In this document: positions 51,827 to 59,863 of the stretch, piece after piece
How the letters are laid out: every line of letters starts with the position of its first letter
Numbering within the stretch: the stretch's first letter is position 1
Assembly: GCA_035485275.1 (NCBI GenBank)
Contig: DATHOE010000019.1
Coordinates: 62,001 to 126,000 of the forward strand
Source of the DNA: DAIDJD01 sp035485275
GTDB lineage: Bacteria > Oederibacteriota > JAJYGY01 > DAIDJD01
Reading direction: 5' to 3'
Length of the DNA: 64,000 nt
Position numbers and translations under genes: made by a program
Notes under the pieces: generated by a model
The model's database searches: none
The model's input: only the letters and a program-made list of their open reading frames with translations
What the model was told of the DNA's origin: nothing

Positions 51827-53159
51827 GTCCCTGCCCATGGGCGGCGAGGCTCAACGGTTCTTTGAAAAACTGGAAAACACCGAATCGGTCCGCTCGCTGG
51901 GGCACATCGAGCAGCTGATCGGCCTGGTCATGGAGGCCACCGGCCCCTCCAGCAGCGTGGGCGAAGTTTGCTGGGTCTACGGCGCCGACGGCAGGGAACG
52001 CATCCAGGCGGAGGTGGTCGGCTTCCGCAACGACCGCACCCTGCTGATGCCCCTGGGCGACCTGCAAGGGATAGGACCGGGCAGCCTGATGGTTCCCACG
52101 GGCCACTCCTTCCAGGTCCCGGTGGGACAGCGCCTGATGGGCCGCGTTTTGGACGGCCTGGGACGGCCGCTCGACCAGCTCGGGCCCCTGGGCGCTTCGG
52201 CCCGCGTGGCGGTGCACCGCGATCCGCCTGACCCGCTCAGCCGCCGGCGCATCACCGAGGCGCTGAGCACGGGAGTGCGGAGCCTCGACGGACTTTTGAC
52301 CCTGGGCCGCGGACAGCGCGTGGGCATCTTCGCGGGTTCAGGGGTGGGCAAGAGCACTTTGATGGGCATGGTGGCCCGCGACGCGGACGCCGACGTGAAC
52401 GTGATCGCGCTGGTCGGCGAGCGCGGCCGCGAGGTGCGGGACTTCATCGAAAAAGACCTCGGCCCCCAGGGCCTGGCGAAAAGCGTGGTCATCGCGGCGA
52501 CCTCGGACCAGCCCGCCTTGATACGGCGCCAGGGGGCCTTCGTGGCGACGGCCATAGCCGAGTGGTTCCGCGACCAGGGCCTGACGGTCATGTTCATGAT
52601 GGACTCCGTGACGCGCTTCGCCATGGCCCAGCGCGAGATCGGCCTGGCCATCGGGGAGCCTCCGGCGACCAAAGGCTACACCCCCAGCGTCTTCGCGCTG
52701 CTGCCCAGGCTCCTTGAGCGGGCCGGCACCACCAGCCACCGGGGCAGCATCACCGGCCTCTACACGGTCCTGGTCGAGGCCGACGACATGAACGAGCCGA
52801 TCGCGGATTCGGTGCGGGCCATCCTGGACGGACACATCGTGCTGAGCCGGGATCTCGCCTCGCAGAACCACTATCCGCCCGTGGACGTGCTCGAGAGCGT
52901 CAGCCGCCTGATGCCGGAGCTGGCCTCGCCCGGGCACAAGGCCTCCGCCGCCCGCGTGCGCGACGTCCTCGCCGCCTACCGCGGGGCGCGGGACCTGATC
53001 AACATCGGCGCCTACGTGAAGGGCTCGGACCGGCGCATTGACAGGGCCCTGCAGTACATCGACCCCGTGAACGCCTTCCTCAAGCAGGACACGGCTGAGC
53101 GGGACAGCCTGGCCGCGGCGGTCGAGAAGATGGCGCTGCTGGCGCCGGAGACGGCATGA
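51816..53159 (+). CDS. fliI: Flagellum-specific ATPase FliI
   Basis: 447 aa. This F1-beta-like ATPase energises export of rod, hook and filament proteins. Walker A is AGSGVGKSTLMGM, GERGREVRDFIE is the conserved loop, and MMDSVTRFAMAQREIGLAIGEPP is diagnostic. The ATG 51816 (AGAGG upstream) is preferred to an earlier in-frame ATG inside fliH. It overlaps fliJ by 4 bases (ATGA). Confidence 0.97.
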   Translation: MKLESLPMGGEAQRFFEKLENTESVRSLGHIEQLIGLVMEATGPSSSVGEVCWVYGADGRERIQAEVVGFRNDRTLLMPLGDLQGIGPGSLMVPTGHSFQVPVGQRLMGRVLDGLGRPLDQLGPLGASARVAVHRDPPDPLSRRRITEALSTGVRSLDGLLTLGRGQRVGIFAGSGVGKSTLMGMVARDADADVNVIALVGERGREVRDFIEKDLGPQGLAKSVVIAATSDQPALIRRQGAFVATAIAEWFRDQGLTVMFMMDSVTRFAMAQREIGLAIGEPPATKGYTPSVFALLPRLLERAGTTSHRGSITGLYTVLVEADDMNEPIADSVRAILDGHIVLSRDLASQNHYPPVDVLESVSRLMPELASPGHKASAARVRDVLAAYRGARDLINIGAYVKGSDRRIDRALQYIDPVNAFLKQDTAERDSLAAAVEKMALLAPETA

Positions 53160-53632
53160 AAAAGTTCCGCTTCAGCCTCGAGACGGTGCTGAAAGTCCGG
53201 CGCCAGAACGAAGAGGTGAAGCGCCGGGAACTGGCCCTGGCCCAGGCCGAGCGCGACCGGGTTCTCGCGGCCCTGGCCTCCCAGGAAGCCTCCCTCCGCT
53301 GGCTCCTCGAGGAACAAAGCCGGGAGCGGGTCGGGACCATCGATCTGGGGCGCGAAGGCTGGTTCATGGCGAGGTGGGGAGGCCTGTTCGTGCAAATCCA
53401 CCTTTCCAAAAACGAGCTTGAAAAGAAGGAAGAGGCCCTCAGGCTGAGCCGGGAAAAGGCGGTGGAAGCATCCCGCGAGCGCCTGGTGCTTGAAAAGCTC
53501 GAAGAGAAGCAGCTCCAAGAACACCTGTTCCTGCTCAACCGCGAGGAGCAGGGCCTGCTCGACGACCTGGCCCAGAGGGCCGTCTCGGCGTTCAGCCCGC
53601 CCTCCGCGCCCGCTTCCGCCCCCGGCCTTTGA
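53156..53632 (+). CDS. fliJ: Flagellar export chaperone FliJ
   Basis: 158 aa. FliJ is the coiled-coil stalk of the export ATPase. It opens KKFRFSLETVLKVRRQNEE, the usual FliJ start (F.F.LE.vL..R...E), and is almost wholly charged heptad helix (LEKKEEALRLSREKAVEASR). The last ~15 residues are Pro/Ala/Ser-rich. A GEGW/ARWGG interruption near residue 65-75 breaks the helix. The start overlaps the fliI stop. Confidence 0.88.
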   Translation: MKKFRFSLETVLKVRRQNEEVKRRELALAQAERDRVLAALASQEASLRWLLEEQSRERVGTIDLGREGWFMARWGGLFVQIHLSKNELEKKEEALRLSREKAVEASRERLVLEKLEEKQLQEHLFLLNREEQGLLDDLAQRAVSAFSPPSAPASAPGL

Positions 53633-53671
53633 CCGGCAGCGCAATCCCGAAAGAAGGGAGGTGAAACGAAC

Positions 53672-55972
53672 ATGAGAATCAGGCCGCAAATCGAAGTGCC
53701 CAACGTCAAATCCGGCCCGCCGGTGACCAGCCAGGCCCAGGCCGCGTCCGAAGCCCACTTTGACGCCGCCCTGCTCCAGGCCGCCCAGGTCGTGTCGGAC
53801 TCCGAACCGGAGGCCTTCGGCGCGCTGGCCCCGAAGGTGCAGCAGGCACTCAGCTCGGCCTTGGAGCAGCTCAACCAGAAGACGCCGTCCCAATTGCAGG
53901 TGCTGGTCCGCCAGCCCCAGGCCCTCGCCGCCTTGACCGCCGGCCTGGCCCAGAGCGACGGATTGAACAGCGCCCAGACCGGCCAGTTGACCAAGTTGCT
54001 GCAGCTGGCCCTGCCGCGCTTGCTGGCCTACAAGACCAGCGTCGAAACCGCTGCCGGAGCCGGAACCAGCAAGACCCCCGCGCCGAGCACTGCCGCGGCC
54101 CAGTCCGCCCCGCAAGGGGGAAGCCCCGCGGTGTCGGCCTTCCCGGCGGACTTCTTCTCTGCGCTCTCCTCCCAGGCGGGGACGGCGCTGGAAAGCGGTT
54201 CCGCCCCGCTTCAGAATTTCTCGAGGGCTTCAGACTTGGTCCCCCGGGGCCAAGCAACGCCGCAAGACCCATCCTCCGCTCCCGTGCCCCCGCAGGGCTT
54301 CGGCGTTCTGCCGGCCCTTCCCAATCCGGTGCAGGGGATCCCGGTGCAGCCCGCGCAAGACTCGGTTTTTACGCCGGCTGCTTCGGCCGGCGGCCAAGGC
54401 CCGGCGCCGCAATCGCCGACTTCCCAGCGCTTCGTTTCACCGGGGACCGGCCAGGGCCTTCCTTTCGGGGCCGCCCAGTCCGTCCCGCCCGCCGGCCAAG
54501 CTCCCTCGCCCGCGGCGTCCGCTCCCACGGTCCTGAGCACCGATTCCGGGGCTATGCGGGTCTTTTCAGTCGCGGTGAACCCGGGACAGTCCGCGCCCCA
54601 GGCAGGGGAGCCGTCCCAAGCTCCGCTTTACTCCGCCGGGGCCCAGCCGCAGCAAGCCAACGGCGCGGCGGCGCAGAACAACGCGACAGCGGGGCCCCAG
54701 GCCTCGGCTCCGGTCTCCGCGCAGGGTCCGGTGCAAAACGGCAATCAAGGCCAGGGCATGGCCCCGATCTCCAGCCAGAACGGCACCACGGATACGGGCT
54801 TCCCGGTGCTCTTGGATCTGGCCGCGCAGATCACGGACAGCAGCGCCCCCTTACCCATCCAGGCCGGCAGCCAGGTGACCCTGCGAGGCGATGGAACCTG
54901 GGTGCTTCCCCAGGGTGCCCCTCAGCCCGCCGCCAACGCCAGGCCCGCGGCTCCTGTGCAGCCCCAGACCCAGGCATCAACGCCCCAGACCTCGGGAAAC
55001 CAGGAGCAGCCCTCCGCTCCGGAACTGCCCAGCCTTCCGGGTTCCGTGGCTCCTCCGTCCGCGCCCCAGGTGGCCGGGCTCAATGAGACGGTGGACGCCC
55101 AGGCCTCCGCGGTCCCCTCGCCCGGCCTGGTGGAGGATCCCTTTTTCCAGGACCTGGCTTCGCAGCAGACGGACGGCGAGCTTCCGGGCCCGGGCAACGG
55201 CGCCCAAGCGTCCTCAGCCCAGGCCTTGGCCCAGCAAGGCCTGGCCCAGGGCGCTTCGCAGGTCCAGTCCTCGCAGCAGCTGGTGGCCCAGATTCCCGTG
55301 CTGACGCAGGCGCTGCAAAACAGCGGCGCACAGGGCCAGCCTGGGGCCGGAACAGACAAGACCCTGGCCTCCGCGGAATTCGACCCGATGGGGACGCAGG
55401 GAAGCGGCCAGGCCCAAGGCGGCGCGGGACAGGCTCCCGGCGTTTCCAGCCAGTCCACCTTCGGCGGGACCCTGGCCTCCTTCGGCCAGAGCCCGATGCA
55501 GGCCCTGGCGGACCAGACCCTGCAGGACTACGGCCTGCAAAAGAACCTCAGCCAGCAGATCTCCACGGCCTTGAACGAGGCCGGCGCGGCGAGCCCCGGC
55601 AGGCTGGTGATCCAGCTCAGCCCGGCGGGCCTCGGCAACGTGCAGGTGGATCTCAGCATGGTGGCCGGGAAACTGACGGCCCACCTGGTGGCCACCAGCC
55701 AGGACGTGCGCGATGTCCTGGCGCGCGACCTGTCGGGATTCAAGGCCAGCCTCGAGTCCCACGGCATCATCGTCAACGAGGTCAGCGTGGCGGTGCACGC
55801 CAACGCCGGGGACGCCCAGCAGGGTTCCCCGGACCAAGGTCAGGGCGGCCAGAACTGGTGGCGCAGCCTTCCCAGCACGGGCCCGTCCGAGATCACCGCG
55901 ATTCCAGGCGGCCTGTCCGCCTACGACGCGGCCTCGGCGGGCGCACAGCAAGGCTTCAACGCTTTAGCTTGA
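53672..55972 (+). CDS. fliK: Flagellar hook-length control protein FliK
   Basis: 766 aa, longer than the usual ~400-550. FliK is the molecular ruler that ends hook growth. Residues ~130-610 are a low-complexity Ala/Gln/Pro/Ser-rich span. The C-terminal Flg_hook domain (~630-720) is recognisable: RLVIQLSPAGLGNVQVDLSM and LSGFKASLESHGIIVNEVSV. The Shine-Dalgarno (GAAGGGAGGTGA) is exceptionally strong. It lies between fliJ and flgD as expected. The middle region gives little homology, so identity rests on the C-terminus and position. Confidence 0.9.
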   Translation: MRIRPQIEVPNVKSGPPVTSQAQAASEAHFDAALLQAAQVVSDSEPEAFGALAPKVQQALSSALEQLNQKTPSQLQVLVRQPQALAALTAGLAQSDGLNSAQTGQLTKLLQLALPRLLAYKTSVETAAGAGTSKTPAPSTAAAQSAPQGGSPAVSAFPADFFSALSSQAGTALESGSAPLQNFSRASDLVPRGQATPQDPSSAPVPPQGFGVLPALPNPVQGIPVQPAQDSVFTPAASAGGQGPAPQSPTSQRFVSPGTGQGLPFGAAQSVPPAGQAPSPAASAPTVLSTDSGAMRVFSVAVNPGQSAPQAGEPSQAPLYSAGAQPQQANGAAAQNNATAGPQASAPVSAQGPVQNGNQGQGMAPISSQNGTTDTGFPVLLDLAAQITDSSAPLPIQAGSQVTLRGDGTWVLPQGAPQPAANARPAAPVQPQTQASTPQTSGNQEQPSAPELPSLPGSVAPPSAPQVAGLNETVDAQASAVPSPGLVEDPFFQDLASQQTDGELPGPGNGAQASSAQALAQQGLAQGASQVQSSQQLVAQIPVLTQALQNSGAQGQPGAGTDKTLASAEFDPMGTQGSGQAQGGAGQAPGVSSQSTFGGTLASFGQSPMQALADQTLQDYGLQKNLSQQISTALNEAGAASPGRLVIQLSPAGLGNVQVDLSMVAGKLTAHLVATSQDVRDVLARDLSGFKASLESHGIIVNEVSVAVHANAGDAQQGSPDQGQGGQNWWRSLPSTGPSEITAIPGGLSAYDAASAGAQQGFNALA

Positions 55973-56011
55973 AGCCCGGAACAAAATCAAGCGAAAGGAG
56001 GTGAATCAACC

Positions 56012-56452
56012 ATGGCAGCAAGCCCAACAGGAGCATTGGCGGCGCTCTACAACAACGCGTCGCCTTCGCAACTGCCCAGCACCACGCAGTCGGCCGGCAA
56101 CCTGGACAACGAGTTCCTGAACATGCTCATGACGGAGCTCCAGAACCAGGATCCGACCAACCCCGTGGACAGCACCACCATGCTGGCCCAGCAGGCCCAG
56201 TTCGAGAGCCTGTCGCAGATGCAGAACCTGAACACGAACCTCACGGCTTTGATCGACATGCAGAGCGTTTCCCAGGCTACGTCCCTGATCAACCAGACCA
56301 TCGTGGGCACCACGTCAACCGGCGCGGCCATCACGGGTCCGGTGGTGGGGATACAGTTCAACAACGGAACGGCCGTTCTGCAGGTCAACGCGGGAGGGAA
56401 CAGCCCCACCACGACTCCGGTACAGCTCGCGAACGTCACGGAGATCTACTAA
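56012..56452 (+). CDS. flgD: Hook cap protein FlgD (short form)
   Basis: 146 aa. FlgD caps the growing hook. The family N-terminal block is clear: DNEFLNMLMTELQNQDPTNPVDSTTM and QFESLSQMQNLN. The C-terminus after residue ~100 is only a short beta-rich tail; the FlgD Ig-like and Tudor-like domains of the ~230-aa forms are missing. Many Firmicutes have this short type. The Shine-Dalgarno GAAAGGAGGTGA is nearly perfectly complementary to the 16S rRNA tail. It abuts the next gene. Confidence 0.94.
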   Translation: MAASPTGALAALYNNASPSQLPSTTQSAGNLDNEFLNMLMTELQNQDPTNPVDSTTMLAQQAQFESLSQMQNLNTNLTALIDMQSVSQATSLINQTIVGTTSTGAAITGPVVGIQFNNGTAVLQVNAGGNSPTTTPVQLANVTEIY

Positions 56453-56839
56453 ATGATCGACGGCGTCACCAACAACCCGGCGCTTCCACCGATCCAAGTC
56501 CAGACGGGGGTGACGGGGGGCACCGGCAAGACCACCGCCGGGCAGCTCAGCTTCGGCCAGCTGATCGAACAACAGCTGGGCGGGGAAGAGCTCAAGTTTT
56601 CGGCGCACGCCCAGGCGCGCATGAACAGCCGCAACATCACCCTCAACGCGCAGGATCTGGCGCGGCTCCAGCAGGGGGTGGCGCAGGCCGCGGCGAAGGG
56701 CTCCAGGGAAAGCCTGGTCCTGAAGGACGACGTGGCCTTCGTGGTCAGCGTCAAGAACAACACGGTCATCACTGCCGTGGACGCCCAGTCGATGAAGGGC
56801 AATATCTTCACCAACATCGATTCGGCGGTGATCGTCTAG
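56453..56839 (+). CDS. Flagellar operon protein (TIGR02530-type)
   Basis: 128 aa. It resembles the small flagellar operon protein found between flgD and flgE in Firmicutes, spirochaetes and others. The core is KFSAHAQARMNSRNITLNAQDLARL (here split: FSAHAQARM and LNAQDLARLQQGVAQA), then SLVLKDDVAFVVSVKNNTVITAV. Its exact function is not settled; hook assembly is inferred from position. It starts immediately after the flgD stop (TAAATG) and ends 116 bases before flgE. Confidence 0.82.
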   Translation: MIDGVTNNPALPPIQVQTGVTGGTGKTTAGQLSFGQLIEQQLGGEELKFSAHAQARMNSRNITLNAQDLARLQQGVAQAAAKGSRESLVLKDDVAFVVSVKNNTVITAVDAQSMKGNIFTNIDSAVIV

Positions 56840-56891
56840 CACGGAAAAGGGACGGCAAGAGCAAGGGAACAGAAACCCAACCACAGGCGGG

Positions 56892-56936
56892 CCCCGCGAG
56901 GGGAGCCTGGACGCCGCCGACCGACGGACGCGGCGT
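56892..56936 (+). other. Leader hairpins upstream of flgE
   Basis: CCCC-GCGA-GGGG (56892-56903) is a short stem with a GNRA tetraloop. ACGCCGC (56911-56917) and GCGGCGT (56930-56936) form a 7-bp stem ending ~7 bases before the flgE Shine-Dalgarno (AGGAGG). Neither has a T-run. They may protect or modulate the flgE message. Confidence 0.4.
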
Positions 56937-56955
56937 ACCAACTAGGAGGCACAAC

Positions 56956-58629
56956 ATGTCAGCATTTGGAGCGGCCATCTCCGGTCTGCAATCATCGGAG
57001 CAGTGGCTCACTGTCATCAGCAACAACGTCGCCAACAGCCAGACCGTTGGCTTCAAGGCCGGCCAGCTCAATTTCGCCGATCTGATCAGCCAGGACCTGT
57101 CCTCGCCCTCCGGCGACAATTCCAACGCCAATCTGGGCGGCATCGACGCCGAGCAGGTGGGCTTGGGCGTCACCGTGGGCGACATCGCCACGGACCTGAC
57201 GCAGGGCTCCATCCAGACCACCGGAAACGTCACCGACATCGCGATCCAGGGCCAGGGTTACCTGACCGTGAAGTCCGGGGAACAGAACCTCTACACCCGG
57301 GCCGGCAACCTGACCTTCGACAGCAACGGCGACCTGGTGACGGCCGAGGGCGGCCTGGTGCAGGGATGGTCCCTGACCGAGACCATCAACCCCGCGCCGC
57401 TGCCGGACGTCACCCCCGGCGGTGTCACGGATCCCCAGATGACGGTCATCAGCAGGACCCTGAACACCACCAACACCTCGGACATCGGCGACATCGTCAT
57501 CCCGAACAACCTGCAGCTCGCGCCCCTGGCCACCAGCGACAACCTGGACCCGAACAACCAGGCTTTGGGCGTGTCCCTGGCGGGCAACCTCGACAGCAGC
57601 ACCCCGGACACGGCGAACAACCTTCTCGCCGCGGCCGGTGTGGATTCCGCGGCCCCTCCCGCCACGGCGGCCAACATCTCGCTGCTGACCCAGAACGCCA
57701 ACGCGACCAGCAATTTCACGGTGTACGACTCCCTGGGCACGCCGTCCAATTTCACCATTTATTGGTACCAGACCGCGGCGACCCCCGGGGCCCAGGCTTC
57801 GTGGAGCTACTACATCTATGACACCACGGGCGGGGCCGCTCCCAGCGACACCGCCGTCTTCCCGACGCCCGGCGCTTTCATCGCCTCCGGCGGCGCGGCG
57901 GGCGCTGCCATCAACGACACGGTCAACGCCTCCGGCGACCCCAGCGTCTCGGACTCGACCTTCACCGGCCCGGTGACCTTCAACAACGACGGATCCCTGG
58001 CCACCAACGGCTCCAGCGCTCCCGGCGAGAACCCGACCATCACCCTGTCGACGACGGACGGCTCCATGCTGCCCTTCACGTTCTCGATCAACCTGGGCAC
58101 GCCCAACATCGTCGCGGACGATGCGGCGGCTCCGCCCATCGCCGCTTCGTGGGGCCTGAGCAACGGCCTGACGGGCGACTACGGCAACGGGACGACCAAC
58201 CCCACCACGGGCGTCTACACCCCGGTGCAGAGCATCTACACCAAGTCCGTGGACGGCTATTCCGAAGGCACCCTGACCGGGCTCTCGTTCAACAACACCG
58301 GCGGCGTGGAGGGGACCTTCAGCAACGGCCAGACCATCGTCGTGGCGCAGTTGGCCCTGACGAACTTCACCAACCCTGGCGGCCTGGAAAACATCGGCGG
58401 GAATTACTTCTCCTCGACCGACAATTCCGGATCGGCCCAGATCGGGACGGCCGGATCGGTCGGCCTCGGCACCATCCAGGGCGGCGCTTTGGAGGAGAGC
58501 AACGTCTCCCTGAGCACCGAACTGACCAACATGATCCTGGCGCAGAACATGTACCAGGCCAACGCCAAGGTCATCACCACCCAGGCTACGCTGTTCACGG
58601 ATCTGTTCCAGGCGATCCCCCAGCAATAA
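56956..58629 (+). CDS. flgE: Flagellar hook protein FlgE
   Basis: 557 aa. It is the hook subunit. The N-terminal rod/hook signature SGLQSSEQWLTVISNNVANSQTVGFK (split at about residue 22) and the C-terminal LSTELTNMILAQNMYQANAK are canonical. GQGYLTVKSGEQNLYTRAGNLTFDSNGDLV is the FlgE/F/G region. The centre is Thr/Asn/Gly-rich and variable, as expected for the surface-exposed hook domain. AGGAGG precedes the ATG. A strong hairpin lies downstream before flbD. Confidence 0.95.
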   Translation: MSAFGAAISGLQSSEQWLTVISNNVANSQTVGFKAGQLNFADLISQDLSSPSGDNSNANLGGIDAEQVGLGVTVGDIATDLTQGSIQTTGNVTDIAIQGQGYLTVKSGEQNLYTRAGNLTFDSNGDLVTAEGGLVQGWSLTETINPAPLPDVTPGGVTDPQMTVISRTLNTTNTSDIGDIVIPNNLQLAPLATSDNLDPNNQALGVSLAGNLDSSTPDTANNLLAAAGVDSAAPPATAANISLLTQNANATSNFTVYDSLGTPSNFTIYWYQTAATPGAQASWSYYIYDTTGGAAPSDTAVFPTPGAFIASGGAAGAAINDTVNASGDPSVSDSTFTGPVTFNNDGSLATNGSSAPGENPTITLSTTDGSMLPFTFSINLGTPNIVADDAAAPPIAASWGLSNGLTGDYGNGTTNPTTGVYTPVQSIYTKSVDGYSEGTLTGLSFNNTGGVEGTFSNGQTIVVAQLALTNFTNPGGLENIGGNYFSSTDNSGSAQIGTAGSVGLGTIQGGALEESNVSLSTELTNMILAQNMYQANAKVITTQATLFTDLFQAIPQQ

Positions 58630-58674
58630 GCCTGAGCTAGGCTAGGATAGGAACGGTTCGGCACCACCAAATCA

Positions 58675-58717
58675 GGGAAGCCCCCGGCCTCAGGCGCCAT
58701 CGGGGCCGGGGCTTCCC
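58675..58717 (+). other. Long GC stem-loop between flgE and flbD
   Basis: GGGAAGCCCC-C-GGCC (58675-58689) pairs with GGCCGGGGCTTCCC (58704-58717), 14 bp with one bulged C, and a loop of about 14 bases. GAAACT follows, not a T-run, so it is unlikely to terminate. It may stabilise the abundant flgE message. Confidence 0.55.
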
Positions 58718-58740
58718 GAAACTTAGCCCGGGTGAGCGGC

Positions 58741-58950
58741 ATGATCAAACTCTCGCGTCTCAACGCATCGGAGTTTTGGATCAACCAGGACCACATCGTG
58801 TTCCTGGAGCGCACGCCCGAGACCATCGTGACCCTGAGCGACGGCAAGAAGCTCACGGTCAAAGAGACGCCCGAAGAGGTCGTCGAAAAAGTCCTGGACT
58901 TCCACCGGCGGATTGTGCCGCCGGTGATGGACCAGGCGGACAGGCCCTGA
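58741..58950 (+). CDS. flbD: FlbD-family flagellar protein
   Basis: 69 aa. It matches the small FlbD family (SwrD-like) by MIKLSRLNASEFWINQDHI and the TPETIVTLSDGKKLTVKET stretch, then a helix (EEVVEKVLDFHRRI). In Bacillus the homologue SwrD is needed for full stator torque. This is not the Caulobacter FlbD activator. The ATG at 58741 fits the family start; an in-frame GTG at 58732 would add three residues. It lies between flgE and motA, as in Firmicutes and spirochaetes. Confidence 0.9.
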   Translation: MIKLSRLNASEFWINQDHIVFLERTPETIVTLSDGKKLTVKETPEEVVEKVLDFHRRIVPPVMDQADRP

Positions 58951-59002
58951 GCCACACACCATCATCATGAACGGTTTATAAACGGGTTTTTCGGAGGACC
59001 GC

Positions 59003-59806
59003 TTGGATATCGCAACCATCGCCGGTTTGTTGATTGGCTGGGGCTTTCTGTTCCTGGCTCTGCTCATAGATTCGAACTTCGAGATGAGCGCCCTGGCCGC
59101 CTACGCGAACCTGGCGGGCCTGATGATCATCATCGGAGGCACGGCGGGCGCCACGATCGTGAGCTTCACCCTCGAGGATATCCGCAACCTGGGGAACATC
59201 CTGGGCAAGGCCTTCTTCGCCAAGGCCCAGGACCCGGTGGGCGTCGTGACCACCATGGTGGGCTACGCCGGCAAGGCCCGCCGCGAGGGCCTGCTGGGCC
59301 TGGAAGAGGACATCCAGACCATCACGGACCCCTTCCTGCAGAAGGGCCTCCAGCTGGTCGTCGACGGCACGGACATGGAGATGATCCGCGAGATCCTTGA
59401 GACGGACACCGCCTACATGCAGGCCCGCCACAAGGTCGGCTCCGAGATGATGACCGCCGCGGGCGGCTTTTCCCCGACCCTGGGGATCATCGGCGCCGTG
59501 GCCGGCCTGATCCACGCGCTGGGCTCGGTCACGGACCCGACCAAGCTGGTGGGCGCCATCGCCGTGGCCTTCACGGCCACCTTCTACGGCATCGCCTTCG
59601 CCAACCTGATCTTCCTGCCCCTGTCCGGCAAGCTGAGCCTGCGCAGCCGCCAGGAGGCTTTCATCCGCGAGCTGACCCTGGTGGGCATCCTTTCGATCTC
59701 CTCCGGCGACAACCCGCGTATCGTCGAGGACAAGATGCGCTCATTCATGGCCCCGGTGGACCGGGCCAAGCTGGCGGACGCGGCCGCGAAGGCCAAGGCG
59801 GAATAG
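59003..59806 (+). CDS. motA: Flagellar stator protein MotA
   Basis: 267 aa from TTG with a good CGGAGG. MotA forms the ion channel with MotB. Four transmembrane helices are visible (for example ATIAGLLIGWGFLFLALLI and NLAGLMIIIGGTAGATI). The conserved cytoplasmic region with RREGLLGLEEDI and the GFSPTLGIIGAVAGLIHAL helix are typical. A 10-base palindrome GTTTATAAAC (58974-58983) sits in its upstream gap. The intercistronic region to motB can fold in two ways. Confidence 0.96.
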   Translation: MDIATIAGLLIGWGFLFLALLIDSNFEMSALAAYANLAGLMIIIGGTAGATIVSFTLEDIRNLGNILGKAFFAKAQDPVGVVTTMVGYAGKARREGLLGLEEDIQTITDPFLQKGLQLVVDGTDMEMIREILETDTAYMQARHKVGSEMMTAAGGFSPTLGIIGAVAGLIHALGSVTDPTKLVGAIAVAFTATFYGIAFANLIFLPLSGKLSLRSRQEAFIRELTLVGILSISSGDNPRIVEDKMRSFMAPVDRAKLADAAAKAKAE

Positions 59807-59821
59807 TTCCGGTGTCGGCCT

Positions 59822-59855
59822 GGGGGGCCTTCCCCCTAGGCCCTCCTGAAGAGGG
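59822..59855 (+). promoter_or_regulatory. Alternative RNA folds controlling the motB Shine-Dalgarno (candidate)
   Basis: Fold 1: GGGGG (59823-59827) with CCCCC (59832-59836), plus CCCTC (59841-59845) with GAGGG (59851-59855); the latter is the motB Shine-Dalgarno. Fold 2: GGGGGGCCT (59822-59830) with AGGCCCTCC (59838-59846), 9 bp including one G-U, leaving GAGGG free. The two folds exclude each other. No function is shown. Confidence 0.4.
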
Positions 59856-59863
59856 TGACGGGC

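Noticed and set aside
58741..58950. FlbD sigma54 activator of the Caulobacter type
   Set aside because: Only 69 aa and matching the unrelated small FlbD/SwrD family.
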